NCBI GenBank assembly: GCA_914767715.1
Contig: OU612068.1
Location: 20,770,001 to 20,834,000, forward strand
DNA length: 64,000 nucleotides
Direction of reading: 5' to 3'
DNA from: Membranipora membranacea
Lineage: Eukaryota; Bryozoa; Gymnolaemata; Cheilostomatida; Membraniporidae
How positions within the stretch are numbered: the stretch's first letter is position 1; the number at the start of each line of letters is the position of its first letter. Of this stretch, positions 48,861 to 60,165 are shown piece by piece. The notes below the pieces were generated by a model, which was not told the DNA's origin, searched no databases, and worked only from the letters and a program-made list of their open reading frames with translations. The position numbers and the translations under genes are program-made.

Positions 48861-49200
48861 ATAAACAGACCCAATTAAGACTATAAGAATATATGGATCT
48901 AGGAAGCTCAGCCATTTAATTGGATGGCAAGAAATCAATCTTATATTTTTGTATTTTGATGAGAACGTTAATAAATAGAGAAATAATTGCATGCAATATC
49001 ATATGTTGGTATTGTATTAATAGCTATATTTCAGATAGATAGACCAGATTTATGGATGGTATTTTAAACTCAGGGCAGTAATCCATCCATCCTTAGAGAA
49101 AATTAGATATTTCAAGGAATTATATTTTGAGAAAAGGATGGGATGCGTCGGTACACATTTATTGAAATCCGTTTCTATGAACTGAAAGAAGTAATTATTG

Positions 49201-52200
49201 TTAAGTTTGAGCCACTACGTAATCACACTTCAGGACATAGATTCCCAAATCAGGAGTTGTGTTCTTTGATTTGTAGTAGTGAGCATTCACTTCTCTATCA
49301 TCAACTACAAAAAACAATTTAAGGTATTGAAGTCGACTAATGACATGATGATTTCTAACAGTCCATAGCAAGGAAATATGATTGCATAGCGTTGGGATGA
49401 GGAAAGATTCCTAATAATGGTTAAAGTTCAACCAAACAGAATATTGGTTAAAATTGGTTAGATCTAATGTGTCCAGTATAGAGGAAAAAACCTGATGACA
49501 TGCATGTTGAAATACATAATAGTTGCTACAAATCATTCATTCTAAAACAAGTTTGTTCCCTCCGTGAATGCCAAGGAATACTTAAAAACCACGTTTCTCA
49601 GACAAACTTGTTCTAGTTCAGTCAGAGCTACCTTCTCCCATTGTATAGCGCATTTTATTTACTCACGTTTGATATGGCTAAGCTCTGTACAGGAGTATAT
49701 ATCACACATGTCTAAAGGTATGTCTATATAGTCTGATATGGAGAGGTAGTTATGTGGGATGTCTTTAGTGTGCTGCCTCACATAGTCATAAGCCTGATCG
49801 TTATCATTTGGGACTTCATAATGGTGATAATCCGCTAAACAAACAATTTAAAACACATAATTTATGATACACAATTTATATTTCACATTTTGTAATACAC
49901 AATTTAAAATACAAAATGATAATACATAACTTATAATACATAATTTATACTACACAATTTATAATACACAATTCATAACAGACAATTCATAACAGACAAT
50001 TTATAATACACATTGTGTAATACAAAATTTATAATACACAATATATATTACACAACTTATAATATACCTTTGTAACACACAATTTTTAATACACAATAAT
50101 GTTTCATAATTTGTAATACAAAAATTCTTATACACAATTTATAATACACAAGTTATAATACACCAGATATGAGACACGAGATTTGAGACACACGACACAT
50201 GATACACGAAACACATGACAAGCAACACATGACAAGCAACACATGACAAGCAACACATGACAAGCAACACATGACAAGCAACACATGACACATGACACAC
50301 GTCACATAATACACGATCATGTCGCAACAGAAATTAACCTACCATATCTGACAGTCCGGTTCCTCTCTTCATTTTCTACATTATCTCCTGATTTCCGCCT
50401 TAGGATTGCTTCTAGAAATTCCTTTAGATGGAAAATAGTAGGCCTTTCTGAAGGAATAATTGACCAGCATAGTGTTAAAGTGTGAAACCTAAAAAGAAGA
50501 TGTGGATTGGAATCTAGATGAAGCAACAATGGAAGATATTGAAACTGCTAGTGCATTTTGTTTTAGTTTTATTTTCCCAACTTTGGCCGTAATTTCTTGT
50601 GCACGTTATGTAAAACGTCTCACCAGAATGATATTGTGTGCCAAATAACAAGTGTCTCAATAAATAAATCTTATAACTCACAAGAATGATGGCATCTGTG
50701 TTGGCTTAGAAGGCCTGTGGCCCTCACTAATGTACGTCTCAACTTGAGAGTTCTGGATAGATGGATAAGGCTCACCACCATTTGTGAACAACTCCCACAT
50801 GAGGACACCAAAAGACCACTAAAATCGAACAAGAAATGAGTAATAAATAACAAGAAAAAAAGAAAATACAGGTTTGTTTTTTGTTTCTGACAATTCCTCT
50901 GTTCTACGTTTGATGTTTTCGTTTCTAGTTATAAATAGTGGAAAAATCAGGTCATTTGGTTACACAGACAAATCTGTAATCACAGTCAGATATGATCTGG
51001 AATATAAAGTTCGGTCAGGGAGACAAAAATATTTTCAACTTCTTGCTATGGCTATATCAGTTTTCCTGTGCACACTTTTGCTTGGCCTAGTTCGTTTTTT
51101 TTGTCACTCTTTCTGGAGCTTTGAGAAAAATATTGTGTTTCAAAATTGTTCATACATACTAGTATTCATCAGCTTAACACACAGTAAGACTATCACTACA
51201 GATTTTGTTCGTGACGAACAAGCTTTTGTTTGTAAGAGTCATATTCCCAAATTGCTACCGTAAAACCTCACCTATAAGTCACCGGACTTATAAGTGAATC
51301 ACCCCCCTCAGAAAAAATAAAGATCCTCCAGTTATAAGACACCCCCAGCTATAAGACACCCCACAGCTAAGACACCGTGTCTTATAAGTGAATCATATCA
51401 GTAGTTGATGTTTGGAAGCTCTCCATCTTTGAATAAAGCGTCTATTAATGTTCAATTCCCTTGCAGTCTTGTCAAGGTTGTTATTCTTTTCAACTGTTCT
51501 CAATACTTCCAGTTTCTGCTGAGCGGTGTATGAGGTTCTTGGCATGTTTTATTTATTTTGAAAGACTGTGAGAGAGATATGATATGCTGATTGTTGAAAA
51601 ATTTAAATTTTGTGGCACACATTCACTCACTACAAATGAGTAGTTTTGGGGAAAAAGCTGCCTTCAGTGGGTATTGAACTCACAACTTCATGATTCATGT
51701 CGCACACTTTACCACTGTGCTATTCAGCTTCGGTGATTTTAATAGGTTTTAGTCCAAATTAAATATAAAATTGCTTCAAATGATAGTCGCGTCTATATGC
51801 TACTCTCTTACAGCCGCCTTCACTTATAAATCGCTCGATCTATACGTGAGGGATTACGGTATAGAATTCATTCCGTTGACTGTTAGGATAAATAGAGCTG
51901 AACCAATAATATAAGGTAACAGTAGCTACTGCAAACACGCAACACTCTCATTATTAACATGCTCTATTGTGCAATATTATTCCTGTCACCGAACTTGACA
52001 AGGTGTCCATGTTGCCTCAATGGCCATGAATTGGGACTACTCAAGATCGACATTGCAGACATGACTGCCCAACAAAACCCGGCAGCAGTTGACTGAAGGG
52101 GTATCAAATCCAATAATATTAGCTTAGTGATGACCTTGCACTCTACCCTATATGGGAGGGGGATAGAGGTTACTCAAAAGTAAGCACTCTCTAACAAAGG

Positions 52201-55200
52201 TTCAGACTGAGCTAAAAATTTTAATCGATGCTTGTGGCTTGATATGGGAATCCACAAGCTACCCGGGTTCTGGAAAACGCGGTAAGGCGGAAAATCGTTT
52301 TCCGCATTTTCGAAAACGCGGAAAATCGTCTTTCACCTTGAATTTGTTGATGATGCTAAAAAAAACTACTGCAAACACATTGAGACATCACCACTGTATC
52401 ATACGAGTGTTTTTGGTAGAGATCAATTGAAATAAGTTTTTTTTTTGAAAATGCGGAAAATATTTTTTGGCTCAAAAATTGATCTCAACGCATAGAGAAT
52501 GAACTATAACCAATTAAGATATCATCCCCATCTGTGTCCAGCCTGAATTTCAGGTTTTTCCGTTTTTCGAAAATGCGGAAAATCGTTTTCCGCATTTTCG
52601 AAAACGCGGAAAATCGTCTTTCACCTTGAATTTGTTGATGATGCTCTAAAAAAAAATTACTGGAAACACATTGAGACATCACCACTGTATCATATGAATG
52701 TTTTTGGTAGAAATCAATTGAAACATTTTTTTTTTTAAAATGCGGAAATATTATACCTATATCAAATATACTATACCCCTTATAGAATAAGCAGAGGGGG
52801 ATATATTTACTGCATGTGGGGTGTGCAATTACACAGTGGGCCTCCGGTATTTTTAGTCTCGTTCCGCAAGGACCTGGTAAGGATGAAGGGAGCCCCAGTA
52901 CCAAATCAAAAATGACTTCCGGTGCAGGAAATTGAGCCTGTACCTAACGGATCACAAGTCCCGCCCTTAACCATCAGACCTGAAGTTTGAAGTTTAAGTT
53001 TGAAGTTTGTTTATTGCCTAAATTCTAATATCCATCCTGTGATAGGTTGATAGCATCGAATGTACAGCACATACATGGAAAAATAAAAATAAAAGGAGTC
53101 TGAGCTGCATTAGTTAAAAAATCGCATATAAAATTCAAAAAAGGTATTTTGTCTTTTGGTTGTTCTACACTTGGATGGCCTATATTTATCTATTTTTGCT
53201 CTACAAGCAGATGTTCTGTTTGTGTTTATATAATACGAGAATTCAAGGGGTGATTATCGTTGTCAGCTATTCTAGTGAAATGACTCCTAACTCCTAACTG
53301 CAGTCCATATCCTTATTATATTATACATAATTAGATGTTTTTATCAAACTTGAGATGGTCGTTTACTTTCAGAGCACGAGCAACCACCTGTTCGAGACAC
53401 AAGCAAATTTTCCTAATCCTTATAACAGAGTGCTGGATCCGCTCTAGTATTGTTTTTACAATGTCAGATAGCAGATTGTATCATGCAAGGTGGGCGTGGG
53501 CGATTACAGACGTAATATTAGCTACATACAAGGCTTTCAGGCCGTCGCTGGAGGCTTGATATGAGATTTTTCAATTTGGCTAGGAATCCAAAAGCTACCT
53601 TTTCTACTGACAAATTAATTTTTGGAAGTCGAATTACAAAAACATCTTCATTTCAATCCATCGTCAAGATTATTGCCTATACAATAAGGGATAATGTTGA
53701 TAGGAAGGTGATATTGGCACCAGTTTAAACTCAAACGTATCATTCATGTCTTTGGATTATGAGCTAGTCACATTGTTCTGAAAGCAATCCTAGACTAATC
53801 TGTTTGTCAAATAGTAATTTGGGAGTACATAGCCAGATTTGCTTTCAAATCCATGCAAAGGATGCTATGTGTGCAATTTGCACTGTTGTATATCAGCGTT
53901 CCTGATACAGAAACAGCATAGGAATATAAATAACAACAGGGAATCACAATCAAATAAAAATTTCCATCATATTTTGGATATTCTGTAATTTTAAAACAGC
54001 TTTCATATAATCACGAACATATATGACAGGCATCTGTGTCACCTCAATAGCAGGGAATCGCGACACAATATGCGATGTGAATGAAGCGACAGCAGCTGGT
54101 CACGGACAACAAAGGGCGCATAAGAATCATAATGTTAGGGCTTTATGCATTTCTGGGCCTTGTACCAATTGCTGTTTGCTAAGAAACAGAAGATTGGGCT
54201 GCCCCTAAAGAGGTACGCAAGGTGCCCTAGTCCTCATACTGAGAATGTGATACATTCTAGAAAACTAGAATGCATCCTAGAGGTGAGGCCATAGAGGACC
54301 TCCTAACCATAAGTGTGCAGCAAGCTGCCAAAACTGAACTGGCACTAATCGGCCATTGGCAGTGACACTTTGATCTTAGCCAATAGGCCGAGAAGCCTTG
54401 TACCAATTCAAGAGTAGTGCAGCTTTTCAAACACCATTCTTTATCACCCAAAATCACCTACAAAAACTCATGATCTTCAACAGTTGTGTGTTTATTAGCT
54501 ACTCCACCCTACCCATGCCCGCCCACAGATTTCAGTTTTCAATGTTGTATGGTAGAGAAAAAGGTTGCAATAGCAGCATTATTCTCCCACTTCATTATAT
54601 TGTACAAGAAAGCAAATACTTTTGATTCAAAATTCTACTGACAGACATCAAATTACACCCAATAGTTGAAGCCGGTTGAGATAAATATCCTGCCCTGATC
54701 CCGACTGTTCTTAACAGCTTTTTTAATTTACTGGTCTATTATCACACCATAAAGTAGTGATATATTCCCGCAATTAATAAGTTTGATCAATTTCTTTTAT
54801 TAAATTTTGGTTTGAAAGTTACAGATTTTTGTAACTAAATGCTTGCAAGGCGAAATTTAGGGCAAAATGTTGCAATTAAAAGAGAAAATGTATTCAGAAA
54901 ATTGTTTATCTTGATCATGATTCCCTGTTGACATTAATATTCTTATGGTTTTTCTGTGTTGGGAACGCTGATATACTGCAGATTGCACACAGCATCAATT
55001 GCATGGATTTTAAGGCAAATCTGGCAATGTCTTCTCAAATTACTATTTGACAAACAGATTAGTCTAGGATTGCTTCCAGAACCATGTGACTAGCTCATAA
55101 TCCAAAGACATGAATGATACCTTTGAGTTGAAACTGGCGCCAATATCACATTCCAATCAACATTATTCCTAATTATATAGGCAATAATCTTGAGGATTGA

Positions 55201-58200
55201 TCGAAATGAAGATGTTTTTTTGTAATTCTGCTTCCAAAAACTTGTTTGTGAGTGGATGCCTAGCCAAATCGGAAAATCCTATATCAAGCCTCCAGCGGTG
55301 GCCTGAAAGCCTTCTAGGTAGCTAATATTAAGTCTTTAATCGCCTACGCCCGCCCTGCATGGTACAGTCTGCTATCAGACACTGACAAAACAAGATTTGA
55401 GAGGATCCAGCGCTCTGTTAGTCAGATTTTGATGCCCTTCACTGACAACTATGAACAGAGGCTTGGCAATGTAGCACTGCAAATCATCTCAACTTTCCTG
55501 CACGCCTCTTGCAGTGAAAACTTCACCAATATAGCCGAAGACAATCATCACCACCGGAACTCTCGTATTAAAATAAATACAAAGAAAAAGTCTGCTCGAA
55601 GAGCAAAAATAGATAAATACAGGCCATCCATGTGTAGAGCCACAAAGAGACAAATAACCTTTTCCCTCTAGCTGTTTGCGATTTGTTACCAAAAAAAAAA
55701 TTACAGGAGTGTATATATAAATTGACAGGAATATTAACAGATTAGTATTGATCTTGTGTCGATCTTGAGTGGTCCCAATTCATGAACATTAAGGCAACAT
55801 GGACACCTTGGCAAGATGGCTGAAAGGGATAATATTGCACAATTAACAATGAGAGTGTTGATTGTTAGCATTTGCTACTATTATCTTAAATGATTGGTAC
55901 AGCTCTATTCATCCTAACAGTCAATGTAATGATTTTATAGCAATTTGGGAAGATAACTCTTACAAACAAAACCAAAATCTGTAGTGTATGAAGAGAAACT
56001 TCATCGAGTGAAACCAGAGTTAAAACAAACATTATAGACAACATACGCTGAAGTTGCTCTTTATCAAGGGATTTCCTGTTTTTATAGCATTTATATAACG
56101 TCATGGTTAGTCTGTTATTCTTCTCTTCATTCCCAATCTCTGTCTCATTCTGAGAATATTAAAGTAAATTAAGGGATAATACAAAATCACATAAAAACAC
56201 TCACAACTTCTGTTGTAGAGTCATATTTTCCTTCTCTCAGACTTTCGATGGCCATCCATTTCACAGGTTTGGGTCTATCCGTCTCACCATCAAGATAATA
56301 GTCCGCACTATAAATGTCCTTGCTCATTCCAAAATCTGCCAGCTTTACCACAAATGTATGATCGACGACACTGCAAGTTACGGAAAGTCATGAAACAGAA
56401 ATGTGAAAAATGAGAACACCCACACCCTGGCAGTAGATTTTCAGAGAGTGTACCCTTAGCAACAATAGCAAAATTAGATCAGGTTTAATTCAACTTGACC
56501 GCTTTTCGGGAAGCTCCCATACTACATGTGTGCTGCCACAGGCTTGAGGGGATGCAACTCCAAATGCAGATGGGTTGGATCAAAATTGGGAGTGTTGATA
56601 AGCATCTCACAATGCAATTTTCTTGAGTTCCTGCTATCATCATATCAAGAATTACCTATATGAGATGACCATGACAACCGATCAATATTGAATCGCTTTT
56701 TCATTCAGATACAAGAAAGCATGATAAATATCAAGATCAATATATTGTTAACTATATCTTACAGGCAGTTTCTGGCAGCAATAGCTCTAAGGAGTAATCT
56801 TCTCTCGTCTAAATAACACAAAGCACTCGAAACCTGCATTCCAAAGTGTGTCAAGTCTCCTTTAGTGAAATTCTATAATATAAAACATCATCATATACTC
56901 TTATCATTCCCTACTCTTGACTTGGATAGATATTAAAAAAATTAAAATTTATGATTTCCATGCCATTGTGGACCAGAAACAATTGAAAAAATTTAATCAA
57001 AAACAACATAACATTACATAACAGAACATAACTTTGACACTGAGCAACTGTATGTTTTTGGCACAGTACAAAACTTTTCCACCCTCGAGCAGCAAATTTT
57101 AGCTAAAGTTTATTAGTTTATTAGTTATTAGTTCATTAGTTCGGCTATTGTTGGCTGAAGTGAGAGTACCAGCTAATGGTCAGCAAGAGGCACCATCTCA
57201 TCCAGTAGACTTTTTGTTTGTTTGTAAGAAAACAGCAAAGGCAAAGGCTCAGGCTAGCAAGTGATATGTGATGTTCTATTCATGGGGATGTAACAAAAAG
57301 GTTGAACTGTTTACTTGTACTTGATTCTTCTATGCTGCCTAGCAGTGCGCACAGTCTTAGGCAGGGAGGTTCATGGTGAAAGCCCTAAGATTGTTTTATC
57401 TCTTGTTGTCTACATACTGACTTAATGGTCAGGTATATGTTTAGAAATTATTTTATTACACTCGCTCAGGTCCGCTCTCTTTGAAGTCGAACACTACTCT
57501 TGTTGCTTGAATCATAAAACATGTCAGACTAATTGCCAACACAATCTGGATGATTCAAAATACTTAGAAATCTACACAATGATCAGATGCAAAATCAACA
57601 TTAATAACTAAGGTCAAGTAACACCCAAGTAACTGGGGCTCCCTGCACACGATGCTGTCTTCAGTTTCTTCAGAGAAAATAGAGCAATCTTCAATTTTAA
57701 AACTCTAATCTTCAGGATAAATTCTTCAAAACAACTGGACTCGAGATAAAACTGCTGTGCCTAAATGCCTGTGAGAACTGAGCCAGCAAGTTTATTAGTT
57801 AATGAAGGTGAATTTTTTAGACAAGCAGTGCACCTGTGATCCAAAATCAGTAACACTGATGGGTTTTGGTTTGTTGTTGTGTGGAGTTGTCTGTTCAAAC
57901 AAACCCAACCTGAGTAGATAACTCCAAGTTGTTTAATTGAATCTAGTCTACTTGAAATGGGGAAATCTTCTATTGAGTTTTCATCTTTTCTTCAACTTTA
58001 AAACACTCAATCTTTAATCTTCAGTAAAATACGCGGGGAGCCCAGTAACTTAAGTATATGTGGCATTATGTGAGGTGTTTGTCTTGGTTACTGGTCAGTA
58101 ACGAAATTTGATATGTAACTACATCATCTCACTTCTGTTAAATTCTCGAATTAAAAGCCGCAATCTACTCACCGTACCGGGACGCCGAACAAGTGAGCAT

Positions 58201-58648
58201 AAATCTCCATATAGGGGAGGACAACTGATGGCCGGTTTTTCTCCGCCAACACAACGCCAAGTGTACCCAGAATATTAGCATGCCTAAACCCGTGAAGAAA
58301 ACAGGCTTCATCTAAAAACCTCTTCAATTTATCTGCAGTAACATCTTCGTTGTCTAAAATGATAAAAAGCTGTTTAAGTTTGATACATAGGAGTTTGGGG
58401 GCCGGAACAGTCTACCTTGAAAGCTCCCCAAGTGGGACTTGAACAGAGACTTTGCGGCACCAATCGCTTGGCAGTGAATGCACAGGCAGTTAGTGTACAA
58501 ACAAGGCGGCTTGTGTGAACCCCACAGATTTTTGGCTTTCCAAAGTTTCATTCAGCATAACTCTTACCTTTGATAGTTTTAACTGCAACAGTCTTCAGTC
58601 TGTTTCCATCTATATTCAGCTGTCCACGAAACACTTTGCCAAAATGAC
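49201..58648 (-). CDS. Receptor-type tyrosine kinase domain and tail, predicted pseudokinase (5' exons not found)
   Basis: Exons: 58648-58568, 58353-58178, 56872-56763, 56370-56205, 50818-50682, 50488-50343, 49834-49667, 49314-49201; all junctions are in phase, about 365 residues. They encode GHFGKVFRG (end of the glycine loop), TVAVKTIK (the ATP-anchoring Lys), a helix C with Glu (FLDEACFLHGFRHANILG), VVLPYM, then RLLLRAIAARNCL where kinases have HRDLAARN, LADFGMSKDIYSADYY, KPVKWMAIE, WSFGVLMWELFTNGGEPYP, CW..IPSERPT, and a tyrosine-rich tail (YEVPND, YDYV, YLSISDYIDI, GIYVLKCDYV) ending at 49,201. HRD is changed to LRA, so the catalytic base is missing, while Lys, Glu and DFG remain. The helix-F Asp is Glu. 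A GDL motif after YM is replaced by EIYAHL. The tail could dock SH2/PTB proteins. The glycine-loop start, membrane segment and ectodomain lie further upstream and were not identified. The intron 50,819-56,204 is filled with repeats. Confidence 0.88.
49850..50165. repeat. AT-rich minisatellite (TAATACACAATTTA)n
   Basis: Degenerate units in the intron between the kinase tail exon and the C-lobe exon; paralogous to 40,375-40,650. Confidence 0.85.
50195..50300. repeat. (ACACATGACAAGCA) minisatellite
   Basis: Five to six near-exact tandem units in the kinase intron. A shorter, diverged ACACGACACA array stands at the matching place in the pseudogene (41,745-41,815). Confidence 0.9.
51256..51861. 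mobile_element. pogo/Tigger-like non-autonomous element with TA ends
   Basis: The ends TACCGTAAAACCTCACCTAT and (complement of the right end) TACCGTAATCCCTCACGTAT form inverted repeats bounded by TA. The interior repeats TTATAAG(A)CACC. A minus-strand tRNA-like stretch lies at about 51,662-51,730 (TAGCACAGTGGTAAAGTG, then GTGAGTTCAATACC). No transposase is present. Confidence 0.75.
52255..52760. repeat. Tandem duplication of about 290 bp with GCGGAAAATCG motifs
   Basis: Two direct copies (from about 52,303 and 52,592) share CACCTTGAATTTGTTGATGA, CACATTGAGACATCACCACT and GTTTTTGGTAGA(A/G)ATCAATT. Each is preceded by palindromic CGGAAAATCG(T)TTTCCG and followed by T-rich sequence and TGCGGAAA. 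Confidence 0.85.
53200..53545 (-). mobile_element. LINE 3' fragment (reverse transcriptase C-terminus), left inverted copy
   Basis: The minus strand reads IAHAHLA..NLLSDIVKTILERIQHSVIRI, the decayed counterpart of the plus-strand fragment at 55,335. Confidence 0.65.
54166..54382. repeat. Dispersed repeat, copy 2
   Basis: Same family and orientation as 32,050-32,301. It is shorter by an internal gap around the CAGCATAGAGATATTTT segment of copy 1. Confidence 0.85.
55335..55672 (+). mobile_element. LINE 3' fragment (C-terminal end of a non-LTR retrotransposon protein)
   Basis: The open stretch YARPAWYSLLSDTDKTRFER ... LMPFTDNYEQRLG ... RPSMCRATKRQ...F ends in a stop at 55,672. The pattern (Y.RPAWY.LL, I.RIQ...I..., Y..R...L, ....RTKRQ..F) is the usual C-terminus of CR1/jockey-like LINE proteins. 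It is unrelated in sequence to the LINE at the window start. Confidence 0.75.
57627..58052. mobile_element. MITE with AAGTTACTGGGCTCCC-type termini
   Basis: Left AAGTAACTGGGGCTCCCTGC is matched by right GCGGGGAGCCCAGTAACTT. The interior has AATCTTCAG motifs near both sides. It lies in the kinase intron between 56,872 and 58,178. The target duplication is uncertain. Confidence 0.7.
58407..58515 (-). repeat. tRNA-like SINE, copy 1
   Basis: On the minus strand a B-box-like GTTCAAGTCCCACTTGGGGA follows a segment shared with 60,065-60,165 (GATTGGTGCCGCA). The A-box half is weak. It lies in the intron between the first two kinase exons. Confidence 0.55.
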
Positions 58649-59937
58649 CTAAAAGACATGATTACAAAGATTGATCACATACTAAGATCATCTTCAGTCC
58701 AGCTTCTCCTCACTGTCATTGTGTATCAAGTTACAACTAGCACTCTGATGATTGCCGCTGTCTTGTACTGTCTATATATAAACATCATTAAAATTAGTGA
58801 GAAAATATGAACAAAGTAGAATATGAAAAAAAATGATCCATCGATTAGAAGTTATAAGAACCATAGGGAGATAACTCCATTGATGAGGCAAATCAGCTGC
58901 CATAGTAAGACTGAAACAGGTACCAGAAATTAGGTCCGGGTCGGGTTTTTCAATTTTTGACTATCAAACAGGACCAGGTTGGGCTGGACTTGGGTTGCCT
59001 TGGGGCCTTAGGGGCGAAGCGGGTTGGCCAAATAATAGTCATTGGATATACAACTGAGTAACTCCTTGGGTTCTTCGAACATAGAGTGGTTGCAAACATT
59101 CACTTATGCCTTTGTAAATTTCTAGATTTTTTTACACCTACAAATTAATTACATCATACTGAATTTCTTCATTGCGGATAGTTGTAAACTCACAGTGTTT
59201 CTTTAATTTACTTTTATATAATCGGTAACTGCAATCTCTCTACAAATTTATGGGTTAGATTGCAAACGATGCTAATAAGTTATGCTAATTCAAATCAGGC
59301 ACTGAACCACAATAATCACAGTGGTGCTGCTCCGTATAAACATCGCAATCAATAAGCTCATGTTATTTTTTAGCACTTTCTTTGTTCACATTAGTCCAAT
59401 TCAGTCCCGAAAGACATTCAATCAACTTACTTAAAATTACTGCATTGTTCCAGTGTATACAGAATACATTAAAATGTATCATGTATTAAATGTAATGCTA
59501 ACAAGTATTGATTGAGCATCATATTACCTATGCAATGTTAGCAGTGAATAAACACAACTGCACAAATACAATAATCTCATGACCTGGAGCCATTACTCAA
59601 CTTTTTGTAAACACTTTAGTTTAGTTTGCATTTATCCATATCATGTTGTACACTACAGATGGTGTGGTGTGCAGGAGCTGATATTATTTGGATACAGTTT
59701 TGTGTTAGATGATTGACAAAGGGATAAAATAGCAGACTGAGCTTGTAAGATAACAACGTATAGAATCAGGATCGAATGTGAAAATAAGCAACTCATTTGC
59801 CGTGGAGAATCTTCTGCTAACCTGATTGCAGGTGAGTCAATATCACCATGTTTCCATGTGAATTTTGAGGTCTGCCTAGATCGAGCTGAGTTGTCACCCC
59901 TTTCCAATGGCTGAGAAAAAAAATGAAAAGAATATGC

Positions 59938-60010
59938 TGCTAACGGGATTTGAACCCGTGCCTCTCGCGTCAGAGTCTTTGATGGTAACCGCTCAGCCCA
60001 GCCACACTGG
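59938..60010 (-). repeat. tRNA-like sequence
   Basis: On the minus strand a D-arm-like GGGCTGAGCGGTTACC and T-arm CACGGGTTCAAATCCCGT are both well formed, but the acceptor ends do not pair. It is a tRNA pseudogene or SINE head. Confidence 0.5.
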
Positions 60011-60064
60011 CTTGCTGTAGTGCGAGTTGAACCTTCGGAAGTAATTCGCCCAAAGATGCTGGAA

Positions 60065-60165
60065 CAAATTGTCTTGAAAGCTCCCCAGTGGGACTCGAAC
60101 AAACAAATACTGCGGCACCAATCGCAGTGAAGAGCAAGCCCACTAACCAACCAAGCTCCTCTCAT
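60065..60165 (-). repeat. tRNA-like SINE, copy 2
   Basis: On the minus strand GGTTGGTTAGTGGGCTTGC (A-box-like) is followed by GTTCGAGTCCCACTGGGGAG (B-box and stem). It shares GGAGCTTTC and GATTGGTGCCGCAGTA with 58,407-58,515. Confidence 0.55.

Larger units (their letters stand above)
51865..55925. repeat. Inverted repeat built on LINE 3' fragments, in a kinase intron
   Basis: 51,880-52,060 is the reverse complement of 55,745-55,920 (shared AAGGTGTCCATGTTGCCT, ACTCAAGATCGACA). 53,560-53,900 is the reverse complement of 54,960-55,300 (shared AGATTAGTCTAGGATTGCTT). The left arm holds extra material, including the tandem duplication at 52,255-52,760. The centre (54,000-54,640) is unique apart from the dispersed repeat. 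Confidence 0.8.

Noticed and set aside
50874-51263. 129-codon plus-strand open frame with hydrophobic stretches
   Set aside because: It lies in an intron antisense to the kinase gene, and has no family resemblance or promoter.
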